Numbered from the stretch's first letter, positions 31,378 to 41,661 are shown. The stretch is DNA of 64,000 nt from Sugiyamaella lignohabitans (GCF_001640025.1 NC_031673.1:124001-188000); one strand, 5' to 3'. Numbers and translations: made by a program. Notes: generated from the letters alone by a model not told the origin.

Positions 31378-31926
31378 ATGAAGTTTTCTACAATTGCAAT
31401 TGCCACCGTATCGGCCGCCACGGTAGTTAATGCCTCTTACTCGTACTCTCCACAGGTCAACGATTTTCTGAACAAAATTGATATTGCCAAGGCTCAAGTA
31501 TACGATCAAGCCGGTTCTTTAAGAGACGATCTCATTGACTCGTGGTCCGATTCACAATTAAAGGAATGGCTCGATGCTCATTCTCTCTACGACGTTCACA
31601 CCTCTGCTACTAAAGACGTTAAAGGGTATGCTGCCTCTCTGAAAGAACAAGTTCTGGCTCACAAGGACGTTCTTGTCGAGGATATCAAATCGTACCAAGC
31701 CGCTGCTGCTGCCAATGCTCAACCTTACATTGGCAAGTCCAAGGAGTTTGTAGCCGACACCGGCGCAAAGGCCGGTGAAGTGGGTGCTCAAGCACAGGTC
31801 CACGCACAAACACTGTTGGGCCACGTGCAACAGCATCTCTACACCCAATACGAGAACGTCAAGAGCTACGCCTGGGACCTCTACAAAAGGGCCACGGCCT
31901 ACTCTAAGTCCAAAGTCGACTTGTAG
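31378..31926 (+). CDS. Secretory-pathway protein with Ish1 domain (Msc1-like, short)
   Basis: 182 residues. MKFSTIAIATVSAATVVNA is a clear signal peptide with cleavage expected near residue 19. Residues ~55-75 (SWSDSQLKEWLDAHSLYDV) match the Ish1 stress-response/nuclear-envelope motif, as also found repeated in yeast Msc1. The rest is amphipathic Ala/Lys helix (AAAAANAQPYIGKSKEFVAD; AGEVGAQAQVHAQTLLGH). The protein is much shorter than Msc1 (about 500 residues), with one clear Ish1 repeat instead of several. Known role of relatives: lumenal or nuclear-envelope proteins induced by stress; exact function unclear. Final codons are C-rich, suggesting strong expression bias. Confidence 0.75.
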   Translation: MKFSTIAIATVSAATVVNASYSYSPQVNDFLNKIDIAKAQVYDQAGSLRDDLIDSWSDSQLKEWLDAHSLYDVHTSATKDVKGYAASLKEQVLAHKDVLVEDIKSYQAAAAANAQPYIGKSKEFVADTGAKAGEVGAQAQVHAQTLLGHVQQHLYTQYENVKSYAWDLYKRATAYSKSKVDL

Positions 31927-31996
31927 ACTCCCCTCCCCGTGTCCCTCGCTCGCGCCCTAATTTATATAGTTAATAAATCTTACTGACCCCATATTC

Positions 31997-32129
31997 TGCT
32001 TCCGGTGGCTCCGCCCCAGACCCCGTAGCTCCTACTTCGCAGTAGATTGCGAGGACCGTGGACGAATCGACTTGAGCGAAGCGAGAGGAGCAGCCAGGGT
32101 CTGGGGCGGAGCCCCAGCCGCCGGAGGCA
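31997..32129. repeat. GC-rich foldback repeat, full copy with degenerate left half (I)
   Basis: The left half is shortened (TGCTTCCGGTGGCTCCGCCC), having lost the CTGGGG side of its hairpin. The right half is intact. The inner arm is CTCCTACTTCGCAGTAG: the C-to-T loss in one stem strand is matched by a G-to-A in the other (TAC/GTA), a compensatory pair change. Confidence 0.9.
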
Positions 32130-32147
32130 CGTGAACCCCCCGAGGAC

Positions 32148-32202
32148 TGCCTCTGGCGGCTGGGGCTCCGCCCCAGACCCCGTGGCTCCTGCTTCGCAGG
32201 AG
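32148..32202 (+). repeat. GC-rich repeat, half-copy (J)
   Basis: TGCCTCTGGCGG terminus, CTGGGGC-TCC-GCCCCAG hairpin and arm CTCCTGC-TTC-GCAGGAG, only 18 bases after copy I. Confidence 0.93.
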
Positions 32203-32790
32203 ATTTCTTGGAGTTTGGGTGAAGAAATAACGAAATGGGATGCTGGGGTTTGCATATTTTTATGCACAGATATATTGGATCGTTTGGACATGCAGAATGA
32301 TTATGCATTGAGTGCTTAATCTTGGTTGGTTCCCTGCAGGATTCTCATGCAATGGACTGTCCCTTTTGCGAGCATTGGAGATTTGAGGGGATTCTGTCAT
32401 TTGGCGATGGGAATAAATACGCCAGGTAGAGTTACACGGCATGGTTCAAAACGAGTCAGTAACTCCTCATCTGTCGAGACATTTGTAGAGCATGGGAACT
32501 TGAGTTGGTTCTGGCTTGAGAATGCTTGACCACGGCTGGAATTAATACGACATCCATGATTTTTTTTCTCGTATGGGGGTCTGGGATACTATACACGAGG
32601 TATTGTTTTCCCTCTATTTCCCTGGGTTTTCTGGTGGTTTGGGTGCTCTAGTTATGCTTCAGACGGTGAAATCTGTGATCTCTGAGTATTTTAAGTTTTT
32701 GCTCTTGAATTATTCTACTGGTATATGGTGGAGATGAATGGTTAAAACACGTACAATATACGCTGTAGAATGTGCTGGCTGTTGGTCAGA

Positions 32791-32821
32791 TGTATATAGA
32801 TATACATATATATATATATAA
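32791..32821. repeat. TA-rich microsatellite
   Basis: Imperfect TATATAGATATACA followed by an uninterrupted (AT)n run. Confidence 0.7.
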
Positions 32822-33744
32822 TGTCCCTGTACTGTATCAATGTGCATATATAATGCGTTCAAATTCCAACTTTTTTTGTATCTATTAGTTATAGTTTTAT
32901 TTAATGTTCATTTTACCCGGCTTTAGAGAACCACTTTGCACAAAGGTTCGGTATGAACCACTATTCCTCTTTTACGTTTAATTTCTTTTGAAATTTTTTT
33001 TTATTGTCGGTTCAACTTATCGAAATGTCTATAAGTGCTAGATTCGTGCCCGTCAATGTAATTTTTCACAATTTTGAAGAGTGGGTGCATGTGAATGTCA
33101 CTATGTAAAATATGAACAGTGCAAGTGCTAAAGTGCCTGTCCATGAATTTGAGTAGATAAGTATAACACTAAGTCAGACAGCTATGTACCAGGCTCCATA
33201 GTCGTACTGCTCCATCAGACCAGCAGTGGCATAATTATCATTAGAAAATGTATTTAGAATCTCCATCTGAAGGTTTCCTGTGATATATTACCCTGCAGTG
33301 ACGTGATCGTCTCCGCTTTTCGAGTTCTAAATGCAGCCCAGATGGTAAATTTCCTTTGGAGACTAATCCCTAAGAATTTACTGGGAGTATTTGAGGTTCG
33401 ACAATAAAACGGTCTGCATGAAAACTGATAACTGATAAATAGCATTGAAGGAGCAGTTTACAGCTGATAGCATTAACTAAATCAAAACCGTGTATGTGAC
33501 TGTGGGTGATTTAGCTCAGTTCTCAGATTGAGTTCCGGATAAAAATTAACAGCTTGATAAAAATATTTTTCTAATCGCTTATATCACTTCTGAGGCCACT
33601 AAACGAAGTATTATAAAAATCAAGTGAGATCCACACCTGCACCTTGCACCAGTCCGTCGTGGTGCGCCGCACAGTGATAAATCTCATGATCCTCTCGACA
33701 GGATTGAACCTCGACAATACAGACCAGATTAGAACTGAGAAAAA

Positions 33745-34277
33745 ATGTACGGAAGACCCTGGTTTGTTCAAGCGGCAGATGCTGTCCACCGTTTGAGTGT
33801 TTTTGCTATTATTGGCGGCTCACGTAAGTAACCCTCGAGATCATTTTTGGCCCTCGTAGCCTCATCACTGACTGCAAACTCTCCACCCCATCCAAAAAAA
33901 ACGAGCGTTTGTCTTCAGATAAAAAGTGTGAGGCGCAAACAGTCCGCGAAGTGAAGCCTGATCTGAAGATTTTCGTGATGTCGGGACCGACTCGAGCGGA
34001 GCGAGAGGAGCCTCGGGGTCTGGGGCAGCGCCCCAGCCGCCGGAGGCAACTGCGACCCGAGACTAACAGAGCATAGTTTGGCTTGTCGGTGGTCTGGGAA
34101 GGACCATGTATGCTAATAGGAATGTGCGAGTGCAGTCCCTGCCCTCTTCGCTGACCAGCGAGACTCATGTAAGTGCTTTTGACGACTGATCAGTCAAGCT
34201 GGGGGAAATGTCAAACTAACGATTAGGCTGCTTTTGAAGCTGAGGCCGCTGCTGCTGCTCAAAAGGACGAGAACTAG
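33745..34277 (+). CDS. Small single-pass membrane protein, three exons, unknown family
   Basis: Exons 33745-33823, 34077-34168 and 34227-34277 join in frame to 73 residues ending in TAG. The 5' sites are GTAAGT and GTAAGT. Intron 1 has GACTAAC about 10 bases before TAG/TTTGG; intron 2 ends AACTAACGATTAG. The protein starts MYGRPWFVQAADAVHRLSVF, has one hydrophobic segment (~18-36, RLSVFAIIGGSLWLVGGLGR), a basic flank (RTMYANRNVR) and an Ala/Glu-rich polar tail (EAEAAAAAQKDEN). The layout resembles small accessory subunits of mitochondrial inner-membrane complexes, but I do not recognise it. The correct reading frame at both junctions supports a real gene. Intron 1 (253 bases) carries a GC-rich half-repeat. 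Confidence 0.65.
33988..34048 (-). repeat. GC-rich repeat, half-copy (K), inside an intron
   Basis: CGACTCGAGCGGAGCGAGAG arm, CTGGGGC-AGC-GCCCCAG hairpin and a CCGCCGGAGGCA terminus that ends about 12 bases before the intron's branch point. Confidence 0.95.
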
Positions 34278-34391
34278 ATCTGGTAGAATCCTATACTGGA
34301 TATTATGTACATATTTAAGAGTTAACAATGAAGTGTGTTTATTTTCGCAGACAGCGGTCGTGATCTTGGAAGAATGTCGTTTGGCGAGACC

Positions 34392-34451
34392 TGCCTCGGG
34401 GTCTGGGGCGTCGCTCCAGACCCCACTGCTCTTCTTACTGCGCTCGAGTCG
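34392..34451 (+). repeat. Rearranged GC-rich repeat (L)
   Basis: Begins TGCCTC but then runs straight into GGGGTCTGGGGC, a loop of CGTCG and CTCCAGACCCC, then the CTGCGCTCGAGTCG arm. The centre is an inversion or deletion derivative of the standard unit, lying just after the 33745 gene. Confidence 0.75.
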
Positions 34452-34554
34452 AGCATAGGGATGACGGCAGAAGCGAGGATGGGGTCGCAGTAGGGTCTAA
34501 CCGCTGATACACGGTAAATCATTTAAATATCGAGGTGGTACTGCTCGAGATGAC

Positions 34555-35446
34555 TCACGTATCGACAGGCACTTTGGTCTTCTTCGCAGGAACATCGTCT
34601 GAAGTTGTCAGCGATTTCCGTTTCTTTTCGGTAGACGACTTCTGTTTTTTCTTCTCTTTTTCCTTCTTCTTTTTTGGTTTTAGAGAATGAGTTAGTCCCA
34701 GCTCAGCAAGCAGTTTCATACGGTCCTCGTTCTTTTTGACAAGTTCGGGTATGCTAGGATTCACAGTGACAAGATTTACTGGTATGTACTCCGTGTCGCA
34801 TACTGGACAGTACTCTTTCTTATTATCTCTGTCTCCATGATTCAGACTGCTCTCTGCACTGGATCCATTTGCCGTCCCATTTCCATGGTCTTTAGCATTA
34901 TCGACCATGGTCATTTGTCGTATTGCCTTCTCTGTCATGAGGTGTCCACATTCAGCGATATATACAAATCGCTGTGAAGCTGATTCCTTAACTATATCTT
35001 TCTCTGTCAATGGACAGATCCATGTCTGTGATTTGCTCTCTCGAGTGATTTTCAGCTCTACAATGTCCTTAATCCCTGTTATATATGTGACTTTAGCCCT
35101 TTGAGATGCACCAAATTTCTCTGGGGTCAGCAAATACTCTAGGATTGATTCTTTGTTGTATAATCGACCTTTGTAGTCGCTTACTATTGGATCTCGTAGT
35201 AGCTTTCCACTTAATGCACAAGCTGTCCACAGATCACGGGAGTTCAACTGCTTTGACTCGAACATTTCTGATGTTGTTGGTCCCCTCGAGCTCTCTTTCA
35301 CGAGATCCGATCTAGTCGGAATCGACCCACCATCATTCTGTTAGTTAGTATCATGAAGATTTATTTCGGCAGTTGATTTTTCTAGATAGTTGATCTGTGA
35401 TTTCATTCCACTACCTCTAAAAATTTAACAGTTTACTCACACCCAT
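34555..35446 (-). CDS. RTF2: Replication termination factor 2 family RING-like protein (two exons)
   Basis: Exon 1 is only 6 bases (35446-35441, ATG GGT); exon 2 is 35337-34555. The intron starts GTGAGT and ends TACTAACTAACAG. The joined N-terminus MGNDGGSIPTRSDLVKESSR matches the invariant Rtf2 start (MGxDGGxIPxRxxLVK), which independently supports the micro-exon. The total is 262 residues. An atypical RING/U-box-like region follows: CALSGKLLRDPIVSDYKGRL with LYNKESILEYLL, then WICPLT, YIAECGHLMTEKAI and EYCPVCDTEY. The C-terminus is Lys-rich (KPKKKKEKEKKKQK), likely nuclear. Known role: Rtf2 stabilises stalled replication forks at barriers in fission yeast and influences splicing. To my knowledge S. 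cerevisiae lacks it. Confidence 0.92.
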
Positions 35447-36554
35447 GACTTTATTCGAGATTTTTTGATCACTTTCTTATGTCTGCAGAAGCAAAAGATA
35501 GTAACATGCGAAGCTCATGAAGATGCATTAGTCTCATGTTGCAATGTAGATCTTTCACGGTGAGGCTCCTTTTCCAAGATTCTTAATAGGGGTTAAATCT
35601 ATCTTATTTATTTTAGTTAATTTAAAAATGGGTCAAAAAAAATTAATGAGGCATCTTCATTATCAAGCACATATTGCGTTTTGTTGCCGAAATAATGAGT
35701 GAGTAAAATCTAGTTATTCGTTAAGATGGAATTATTTTAGACCCCATAGAACATATTTCAGGGGTCAACCAAACTGACGACGAATCATTGAATATTGAAT
35801 TGTATATTTCTAATTCATTGTTTTTGCCAAAGTATTTCTAGCTACTTTTAAAGTATAGTATTATTCTAATATCCTAATTGATATGATATTTTTCAACTCC
35901 TGTTCACAATCAATAACTACTTAATAAACCAGTAATTAATAAATAATATTTGGCCCTGTTACTTGTGGCATCTTAAGCGGAGGAAGAAGGTGGATCAAAC
36001 AAATTGTTCATACCCCACATCAATCTCTTGGCCAGAAATAAATCGCTATCGAGATTGCAGATTTGATAAGCTATAAACTGACTAATGGATGTAAATCCTG
36101 AAGGAATCCAAAACAGGAAATAAATTTCTCTCTAAATGTACGTCCTTGCATTTCACGGAGATCATTAAACTGGGTCGAAAATGAAATATCAAAGCCAGAA
36201 ATAAATTCTTACACCCTCTTTTTTTTCTGTAACTTATATTCGAATTAATAACTTATTTTGAGCTAGAGAGATAATGTCTTATGATTTTAGAGGCCCAGAG
36301 AACCTGTAGCTTGAATATTTCGAAGGTAGATCCTGTATATGCAGGGTTCCACTTTTCTTTTTGCAGCACCACAACTCCTTCAGTTTCTCATCACTCACCA
36401 TTAAATATGACCGTATTGATCCCATTGATGCATTTATAAATAGTCCACCTGATTCCTAATAATACTATTATAATTTGTCTTATTCACTAGCCTTCTCTCT
36501 AAATAATCATCACCCATCCGGCATCTTCAACATTTTGATCTTTCCTAGTTACCA
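35447..36554. other. Intergenic region, promoter of the carboxylesterase gene
   Basis: 1.1 kb, strongly AT-rich, no supported gene. A TATAAATA box sits at 36435-36442. A TGCAGGGTTCC sequence near 36342 is a near match to the recurrent 10-mer. Confidence 0.45.
36435..36442 (+). promoter_or_regulatory. TATA box of carboxylesterase gene
   Basis: TATAAATA, 113 bases before the ATG at 36555. Confidence 0.5.
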
Positions 36555-38177
36555 ATGATTCTTTGCCAGTTTCCTCGTTTGATGGCATTACTATTGCCTC
36601 TCCTGGCGCTAATATATGGAGAGACAAACACATGTCCTGCCCAAACTTGTCTTGTTTCTTCCAGTGGAGGAAAATTCAATGGCATTTGCCAAGCTTCGTT
36701 CTCTGAATTTCTCGGTATTCCTTATGCCCAACCTCCTACTGGTAACCTACGTTTTGCCAATGCAGTTCAATATACTCCAAATTCGTCTCCAAGAAATGCA
36801 AAGACGCTTCCTCCTTATTGTCCTCAAACAAGTACAACCGTTACTTCGACCCATGAAGATTGTCTCTACTTAAACGTCTACACACCTTCGACGAAAGCGT
36901 CAAATGAAGTCCTGTTTTGGATCCATGGAGGATCTTTTATACAAGGTGGAAGTGCTGACCCTGTTTTCAATGGTTCCCAGTTAGCACAGGCAGAGAATAT
37001 TGTCGTTGTCACTGTAAACTATAGACTAGGTGCTCTAGGGTTTTATGATAGTCCTGAAACTGGTACCAACTTTGGACTAACAGATGTGGTCATGGCTCTC
37101 AAATGGGTCAATGAAAACATTGCTAGTTATGGTGGTAAACCTGACTCTGTCACAATTGCTGGAGAAAGTTCTGGTGCTACTGTTGTTCGTACTCTGCTTA
37201 TGACGCCATCTGCAAAAGGGCTATTCAGTAGAGCTATCATCCAATCTGACCCCCAAGCTTATTCTGCTAATAATTCAACAGTTTCCCAGGATGGAATTGC
37301 TCCTATAATAGACCAGTCACTCGGGTGTTCTACAAATTCAGGAGAGGATTTAATCACTTGTTTACGTAACGCTAGTGTTTCGGATATTCTTTCAGCACAA
37401 ATGAATGTTTACTCAGAATTGACCAATATTCCCGGCGTGAACTCTGTGTATCCATTTGGACCAAATGTTAATTCTGAAAACTTGCCTATGGATCTCACTC
37501 CTGCATTGACTTCACAATCCCCAATTGTGAATCCTGTAGAGGTTATGATTGGCGTGGTTAAAGATGAGGGTCTGGCGGCTGTCAGCCAAGTTTTTGGAAG
37601 TGCTGGTATGACTCCTGATATTTATCAGTATGCATTGGCAGCACAGTTAGGACCAGTAGGAGCAGGAAAAATTCTTTCATCCAGCCTCTTCAGCACTGAT
37701 ATCAATAGTAGTACCTACCCTCAGGGAATCAATTATGAACTACAACTCTCATCCATTGCTACAGAATATGAGTTCTCTTGCCCTTCCCAAATGACCGCCC
37801 AACTATATCAAACATCTTCTCATAAATATACCTATTTTTATCAATTTGTTGAAGGCATTCAATATCCTGACAATTCTGGTTTTGCACTGTGTTCAAATGG
37901 AGCAGTATGTCATGAAGACGATTTATACCTGGTATTCGGCACATATCCCAATCCAACATCGCTCTCTAGTTCCCAAACATCACTAGTTAAAGAAGTCCAG
38001 ACCAGGTGGGGATCATTTGTCAAAAATGGAAACCCCAATTGCAACGGTTATTCAAACTGGACACCAAGTTCGGGTCAAAACCTCAACGTTCAGCTACTGG
38101 GTGGCCAGGGCTCCATTTCTTCTATAGACCAAGCCCAATGTCAGTTTCTCGACACCCAATTAGGCTACTACTGGTAG
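36555..38177 (+). CDS. Secreted type-B carboxylesterase/lipase
   Basis: A 540-residue single exon. Residues 1-22 (MILCQFPRLMALLLPLLALIYG) form a signal peptide. The alpha/beta-hydrolase fold of the cholinesterase/carboxylesterase family is shown by FLGIPYAQPPTGNLRF, EDCLYLNVYTP (cysteine of the conserved first disulphide), FWIHGGSFIQGGS (oxyanion hole) and the nucleophile elbow GESSGA with Ser205. The other triad members are Glu338 (VVKDEG) and His453 (VCHEDD). Many N-x-S/T sites suggest heavy glycosylation. Family role: hydrolysis of carboxylic esters or lipids outside the cell; the natural substrate cannot be read from sequence. The length is normal for the family. Confidence 0.9.
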   Translation: MILCQFPRLMALLLPLLALIYGETNTCPAQTCLVSSSGGKFNGICQASFSEFLGIPYAQPPTGNLRFANAVQYTPNSSPRNAKTLPPYCPQTSTTVTSTHEDCLYLNVYTPSTKASNEVLFWIHGGSFIQGGSADPVFNGSQLAQAENIVVVTVNYRLGALGFYDSPETGTNFGLTDVVMALKWVNENIASYGGKPDSVTIAGESSGATVVRTLLMTPSAKGLFSRAIIQSDPQAYSANNSTVSQDGIAPIIDQSLGCSTNSGEDLITCLRNASVSDILSAQMNVYSELTNIPGVNSVYPFGPNVNSENLPMDLTPALTSQSPIVNPVEVMIGVVKDEGLAAVSQVFGSAGMTPDIYQYALAAQLGPVGAGKILSSSLFSTDINSSTYPQGINYELQLSSIATEYEFSCPSQMTAQLYQTSSHKYTYFYQFVEGIQYPDNSGFALCSNGAVCHEDDLYLVFGTYPNPTSLSSSQTSLVKEVQTRWGSFVKNGNPNCNGYSNWTPSSGQNLNVQLLGGQGSISSIDQAQCQFLDTQLGYYW

Positions 38178-38425
38178 CTTCTGTAACATTATAAATGCAT
38201 TATACTAAATCATCGCTAGTTAATTAATTTTCTCAAGAAAAACGCAAAACGACCCGAATATTCCCCGGTCGGGCTCGGCCCTTGAAGTAGATCCGACCCC
38301 ACTCCATCCTTTAATGGGAGTCTTCCAACTTCTCAGGTTATAGACAATGATGAAAAAGATGATTTCGTTATATTAAGTGAATGTTGGTTGTATTTACAAA
38401 TAATTTAAGTATCGATGGGGACGAG

Positions 38426-38887
38426 TTACTCGTCCTTTTTGCCACTGGCAGCACGAGCCTCCTCGAATTGACGACGAAGTCTCTCCTTTTTATCCAAGGC
38501 AACAGCATCAGCACGAGCCTTTCTTTCTTTGTCCATTTCGTCCACGCGCTCAAGCTCCTTGATCCAAATGTCCTCTCTCTCTTTAGCCGTCCTTCGTAGA
38601 ATAGAGTCTCTGTCAGTAGGACGATTGGGTTTTCCGTAATAGTATCCTCCAATAACAAGAGCAGCCACAGTGAAACCCTGCAAACCAACACGCCAATAAA
38701 ACATTCTGTTGGCCAGTTTAGAATTTCCACCACGAAGAGCCCTAGCAGACATATATAAAGCACCGCATGTTAAGAGCATGCCAATTGGCACAACCGGCTG
38801 CTCCTTGGCCTTACGAGCCAGTTTGTCAAGGATGTCTTCCTCGCCAGTAAGGGACGTATAATCTGAGTTTGGTGGTACTGAAGACAT
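38426..38887 (-). CDS. RCF1: Respiratory supercomplex factor 1 (HIG1 domain)
   Basis: 153 residues, close to yeast Rcf1 (159). The HIG1 domain spans ~15-90 with two membrane segments (PVVPIGMLLTCGALYMSARA; GLQGFTVAALVIGGYYYG), separated by the conserved loop NSKLANRMFYWRVGLQG. The C-terminus is a long charged helix (RRTAKEREDIWIKELERVDE and onward), as in fungal Rcf1. Known role: inner mitochondrial membrane protein that associates with cytochrome bc1 and cytochrome c oxidase and supports supercomplex formation. Confidence 0.93.
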   Translation of the reverse strand: MSSVPPNSDYTSLTGEEDILDKLARKAKEQPVVPIGMLLTCGALYMSARALRGGNSKLANRMFYWRVGLQGFTVAALVIGGYYYGKPNRPTDRDSILRRTAKEREDIWIKELERVDEMDKERKARADAVALDKKERLRRQFEEARAASGKKDE

Positions 38888-39420
38888 TTCTTGTAAAATA
38901 TAGGGACTTAGGTAGCCTTTAAACTACCTTGATTAAAGTTGTGAACCTGATCCGATAAGAGACGACTTGAATAAATGCAGCATGAATGCGGCTGTCCAGT
39001 GGAATCACTAGGTGAATCTTGATCCCAGAGATATTCCAAGGTCACAAAATCAATCACTAAAAGGCCAATTTCTAGTGACTCTCAAAAACATTCGAATCTC
39101 ACAAGTTAAGTTATCAATTTTTTAATAATAAATTGAAAACTGGACTGAAAATTTTTGTTAGGTCGGAGTTGGGGTTATATATCGGCAATCTGGAATGCAT
39201 ACTAATCTATGCAGAACTCAACTCGAGGTTCAAATCAATCTTCCCATTCTCCGTTATAAAGCTGACTAGAGTCGAAATCGGACACAATGCTCGTGCTGGA
39301 TCTGATCTAGTGATCAATTTATGATGATAGTACAAAAATCTAAGACAAAATATCACAATCAAAACTAGAAATCAAAAAATAAAAAAAAAAATATTAAATC
39401 AAAAATCAAAAATCAAATAT
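38888..39420. other. Intergenic region between RCF1 promoter and GUK1 3' end
   Basis: No supported gene. An A-rich tract around 39350-39420 follows the GUK1 stop on the minus strand and probably forms its 3' untranslated region. Confidence 0.4.
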
Positions 39421-40144
39421 CTATTCAGAAGTGACAAAAGCTTTTAACTCAGCATAGGCCTTTTCAAGGTCATCGTTAACGATGATCTTGTCGTGAGCAC
39501 CAGGCTCCTTGGAGTACTCAAGCTCAGCAAGAGCTTGATTAAGACGGTTATTAAGAGATTCTTGGGTCTCAGTGCCACGGCCCTCGAGACGAGACTTCAA
39601 AGTCTCGACAGATGGAGGAGCAATGAAAAGGAAACGGGCATTCAAATCAGTCTTCTTGACTGACTTGACTCCTTGCATATCGATATCGAGAATACAGGTT
39701 CTCTTGAGAACCTCAGCAACATCCTTAACAGCCTTGACAGTAGTTCCATAGTAATTTCCAGAGAATTGAGCATGCTCAATAAAAGCGCCATTCTCGATCA
39801 GAGACTTAAACTCGTCGACAGTGACGAAGTTGTAGTCCTTGCCGTTCACCTCACCGGGTCTTGGGGAACGAGTGGTGTCTGGACATAGTTAGCAACCTGA
39901 AAAACTCACAGCCAGATATGAACAAAAAAAAAGAAAAATGGCAACCAACCTATTTTTCTGTCTTTCTTTCATGTTTTTAGATTTTTATCAAAATAAAACG
40001 TTGCAATAGCTCAGCACGGAACTTACGAGACACGGAGAAGCCGAATCGATCAGGAAACTCGGCAAACAGTTTCTTCAACAGAGTCGATTTGCCGGTACCA
40101 GAAGGACCGGAGATAACAATTGGACGAACAGCAGCGGCAGCCAT
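39421..40144 (-). CDS. GUK1: Guanylate kinase (two exons)
   Basis: Exon 1 is 40144-40027 and exon 2 is 39878-39421, joined in frame to 191 residues (yeast Guk1 is 187). The intron (148 bases) has GTAAGT at its start and TTGCTAACTATGTCCAG at its end. The P-loop GPSGTGKS is at residues 13-20. The joint rebuilds [14 protein letters not shown], the guanine-binding segment; the rest shows [20 protein letters not shown] and [11 protein letters not shown]. Known reaction: ATP + GMP to ADP + GDP, essential for GTP supply and for mannosyl donor recycling. The divergent neighbour is VAM7, with a full GC-rich repeat between their starts. Confidence 0.96.
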
Positions 40145-40305
40145 GGTAAAATATTCGCGAACTGAGAAACAATAAACGGCAACCAGCGAACCAGATCAAC
40201 ACACGTAGTAAACAAATCAGCACCTGGTCGTGCATCACGAAAAATACCCTCGAGGCCCATGCGGCTGCACACCTTTTCGATCGCAGTCCGTGAATAGGGG
40301 TCATC

Positions 40306-40444
40306 TGCCTCCGGCGGCTGGGGCTCCGCCCCAGACCCTGGTTGCTCCTGCTTCGCAGGAGATTGCCGGGACCGTCGACGAAACGACTCGAACGAAGTGA
40401 GAGGAGCCACGGGGTCTGGGGCAGAGCCCCAGCCGCCGGAGGCA
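40306..40444. repeat. GC-rich foldback repeat, full copy (M)
   Basis: Inverted half-units: the left arm is CTCCTGC-TTC-GCAGGAG, the right arm CGACTCGAACGAAGTGAGAG. The core is GGGACCGTCGACG. It occupies the GUK1/VAM7 divergent promoter, 162 bases from one ATG and 139 from the other. Confidence 0.95.
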
Positions 40445-40582
40445 GACTGGCCGATCCTGTTGATAAGGGCTAGGGTCCAGAGATAAGGAAGGACGGCGAG
40501 TTTAGGGAGACAGTCAGCAAAGTTAGTTCAACAGATTACTTTGGATTGGAGTAAGGAGTTGTGATCTGGGAATTGCTTCGCC

Positions 40583-41614
40583 ATGAACATTTCGATACCG
40601 GGGTACAGCGAGACGTCGCCGACGTATTTTAATATTCAGATCTCGTTTGACCGGACGACGTACCATGTGAAACGGCGGTACAGCGAGTTCGTCAAGTTTG
40701 TGGAGGCCATTGAGGAGGAGATGGGTGAACAGGCACCAGTTGATTTGCCGGGCAAGAAATGGATTGGAACTAAGAATCGAGAGTTTCTTGACGACAGACG
40801 AAGAGCTTTAGAACTGTTTCTTCGGGCTTTGGCAAAGAAAGACGAGTGGAGAGAATCGCTGGCATTCATGGATTTCCTCGAGGTTAGCAAACATGCCAAG
40901 AGTGAAAGTTCAGTAGCAGCTAAAGCTCGTGGTGATTGGTTGAAAATGGAGTCAGAAGCCAGTTCTCTGATCCAGAAGGCGCTAAAAAGCAAGCAATTGA
41001 TGGCAAGTGGCATTGGCGGCCCTACTGAGGCAGCTGAGCATCGCAGACTAGTGGTACTCAGCCGGTCGAAAATAAAGCATCTTGAATCGGTTCTGTCTTC
41101 TGACAACAGCCTGGGTGATGGCGAGTACCGCCGTAGACGGGATATTGTTCAGAATCTGAAATTGGCATTACGGAATGGCGAAAATACCTCGTCATCGCCA
41201 TTCGGTTCCAACATGTCTAGTGGAGCTGGTAATGGCATTTCTTCAGCATTTAATCAAACCTCGTCGCTCTCTGGAGCATCAGGTACCGGAGTATCATCTC
41301 CATTATCATCGAGATCGCCGTCCCGAACTTCGACCCCTACACGCATCCTGGGTGCACCAGCCCCTGAAACCGGCCGAACGAGACAACTAAATAACAGCGG
41401 TCTCCTGGCACTCCAGAAATCCGACATGGAAGAGCAGGATCGCACTGTCGAGTCGCTACGCCAAACCATCGAACAACAGAAACGGCTCGGACTCGCCATC
41501 AACGAAGAACTCACCTTCCAAAACCAGCTTCTCGACGAGCTCGACGACGAGACCCACCGAGTCAACTCGCGTCTCAACCAGGCCAAACGCCGTACTGGCA
41601 ATCTGGCCAACTAG
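40583..41614 (+). CDS. VAM7: Vacuolar Qc-SNARE with PX domain
   Basis: A 343-residue single exon. The N-terminal PX domain (~1-105) has the phosphoinositide-contact block VKRRYSEFVKF and LPGKKWIG. A helical middle (~110-200) is followed by a Ser/Gly-rich linker and a C-terminal SNARE helix (~272-340): EEQDRTVESLRQTIEQQKR, then INEELTFQNQLLDELDDE, with the zero-layer glutamine in FQNQLL. There is no transmembrane segment, as in yeast Vam7 (316 residues), which is recruited to vacuoles by PI3P and HOPS. Known role: homotypic vacuole fusion with Vam3, Vti1 and Nyv1. Confidence 0.93.
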   Translation: MNISIPGYSETSPTYFNIQISFDRTTYHVKRRYSEFVKFVEAIEEEMGEQAPVDLPGKKWIGTKNREFLDDRRRALELFLRALAKKDEWRESLAFMDFLEVSKHAKSESSVAAKARGDWLKMESEASSLIQKALKSKQLMASGIGGPTEAAEHRRLVVLSRSKIKHLESVLSSDNSLGDGEYRRRRDIVQNLKLALRNGENTSSSPFGSNMSSGAGNGISSAFNQTSSLSGASGTGVSSPLSSRSPSRTSTPTRILGAPAPETGRTRQLNNSGLLALQKSDMEEQDRTVESLRQTIEQQKRLGLAINEELTFQNQLLDELDDETHRVNSRLNQAKRRTGNLAN

Positions 41615-41661
41615 AATCCTTTGCATTTTTTTTTCTCTCTGTATTCTTGTTGCTGGGGGTG

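Larger units (their letters stand above)
31927..33744. other. Intergenic region with one full and one half GC-rich repeat
   Basis: 1.8 kb. The first 280 bases hold repeats I and J. A TA-dinucleotide run lies at 32791-32821. The remainder (32830-33740) is AT-rich with no supported gene; an open frame on the minus strand at 33571-33789 has no motifs and overlaps the next gene's start. Confidence 0.45.

Noticed and set aside
33690..33725. Minus-strand GGTTCAATCC as tRNA B box
   Set aside because: No pairing T-stem and no A box at the right distance.
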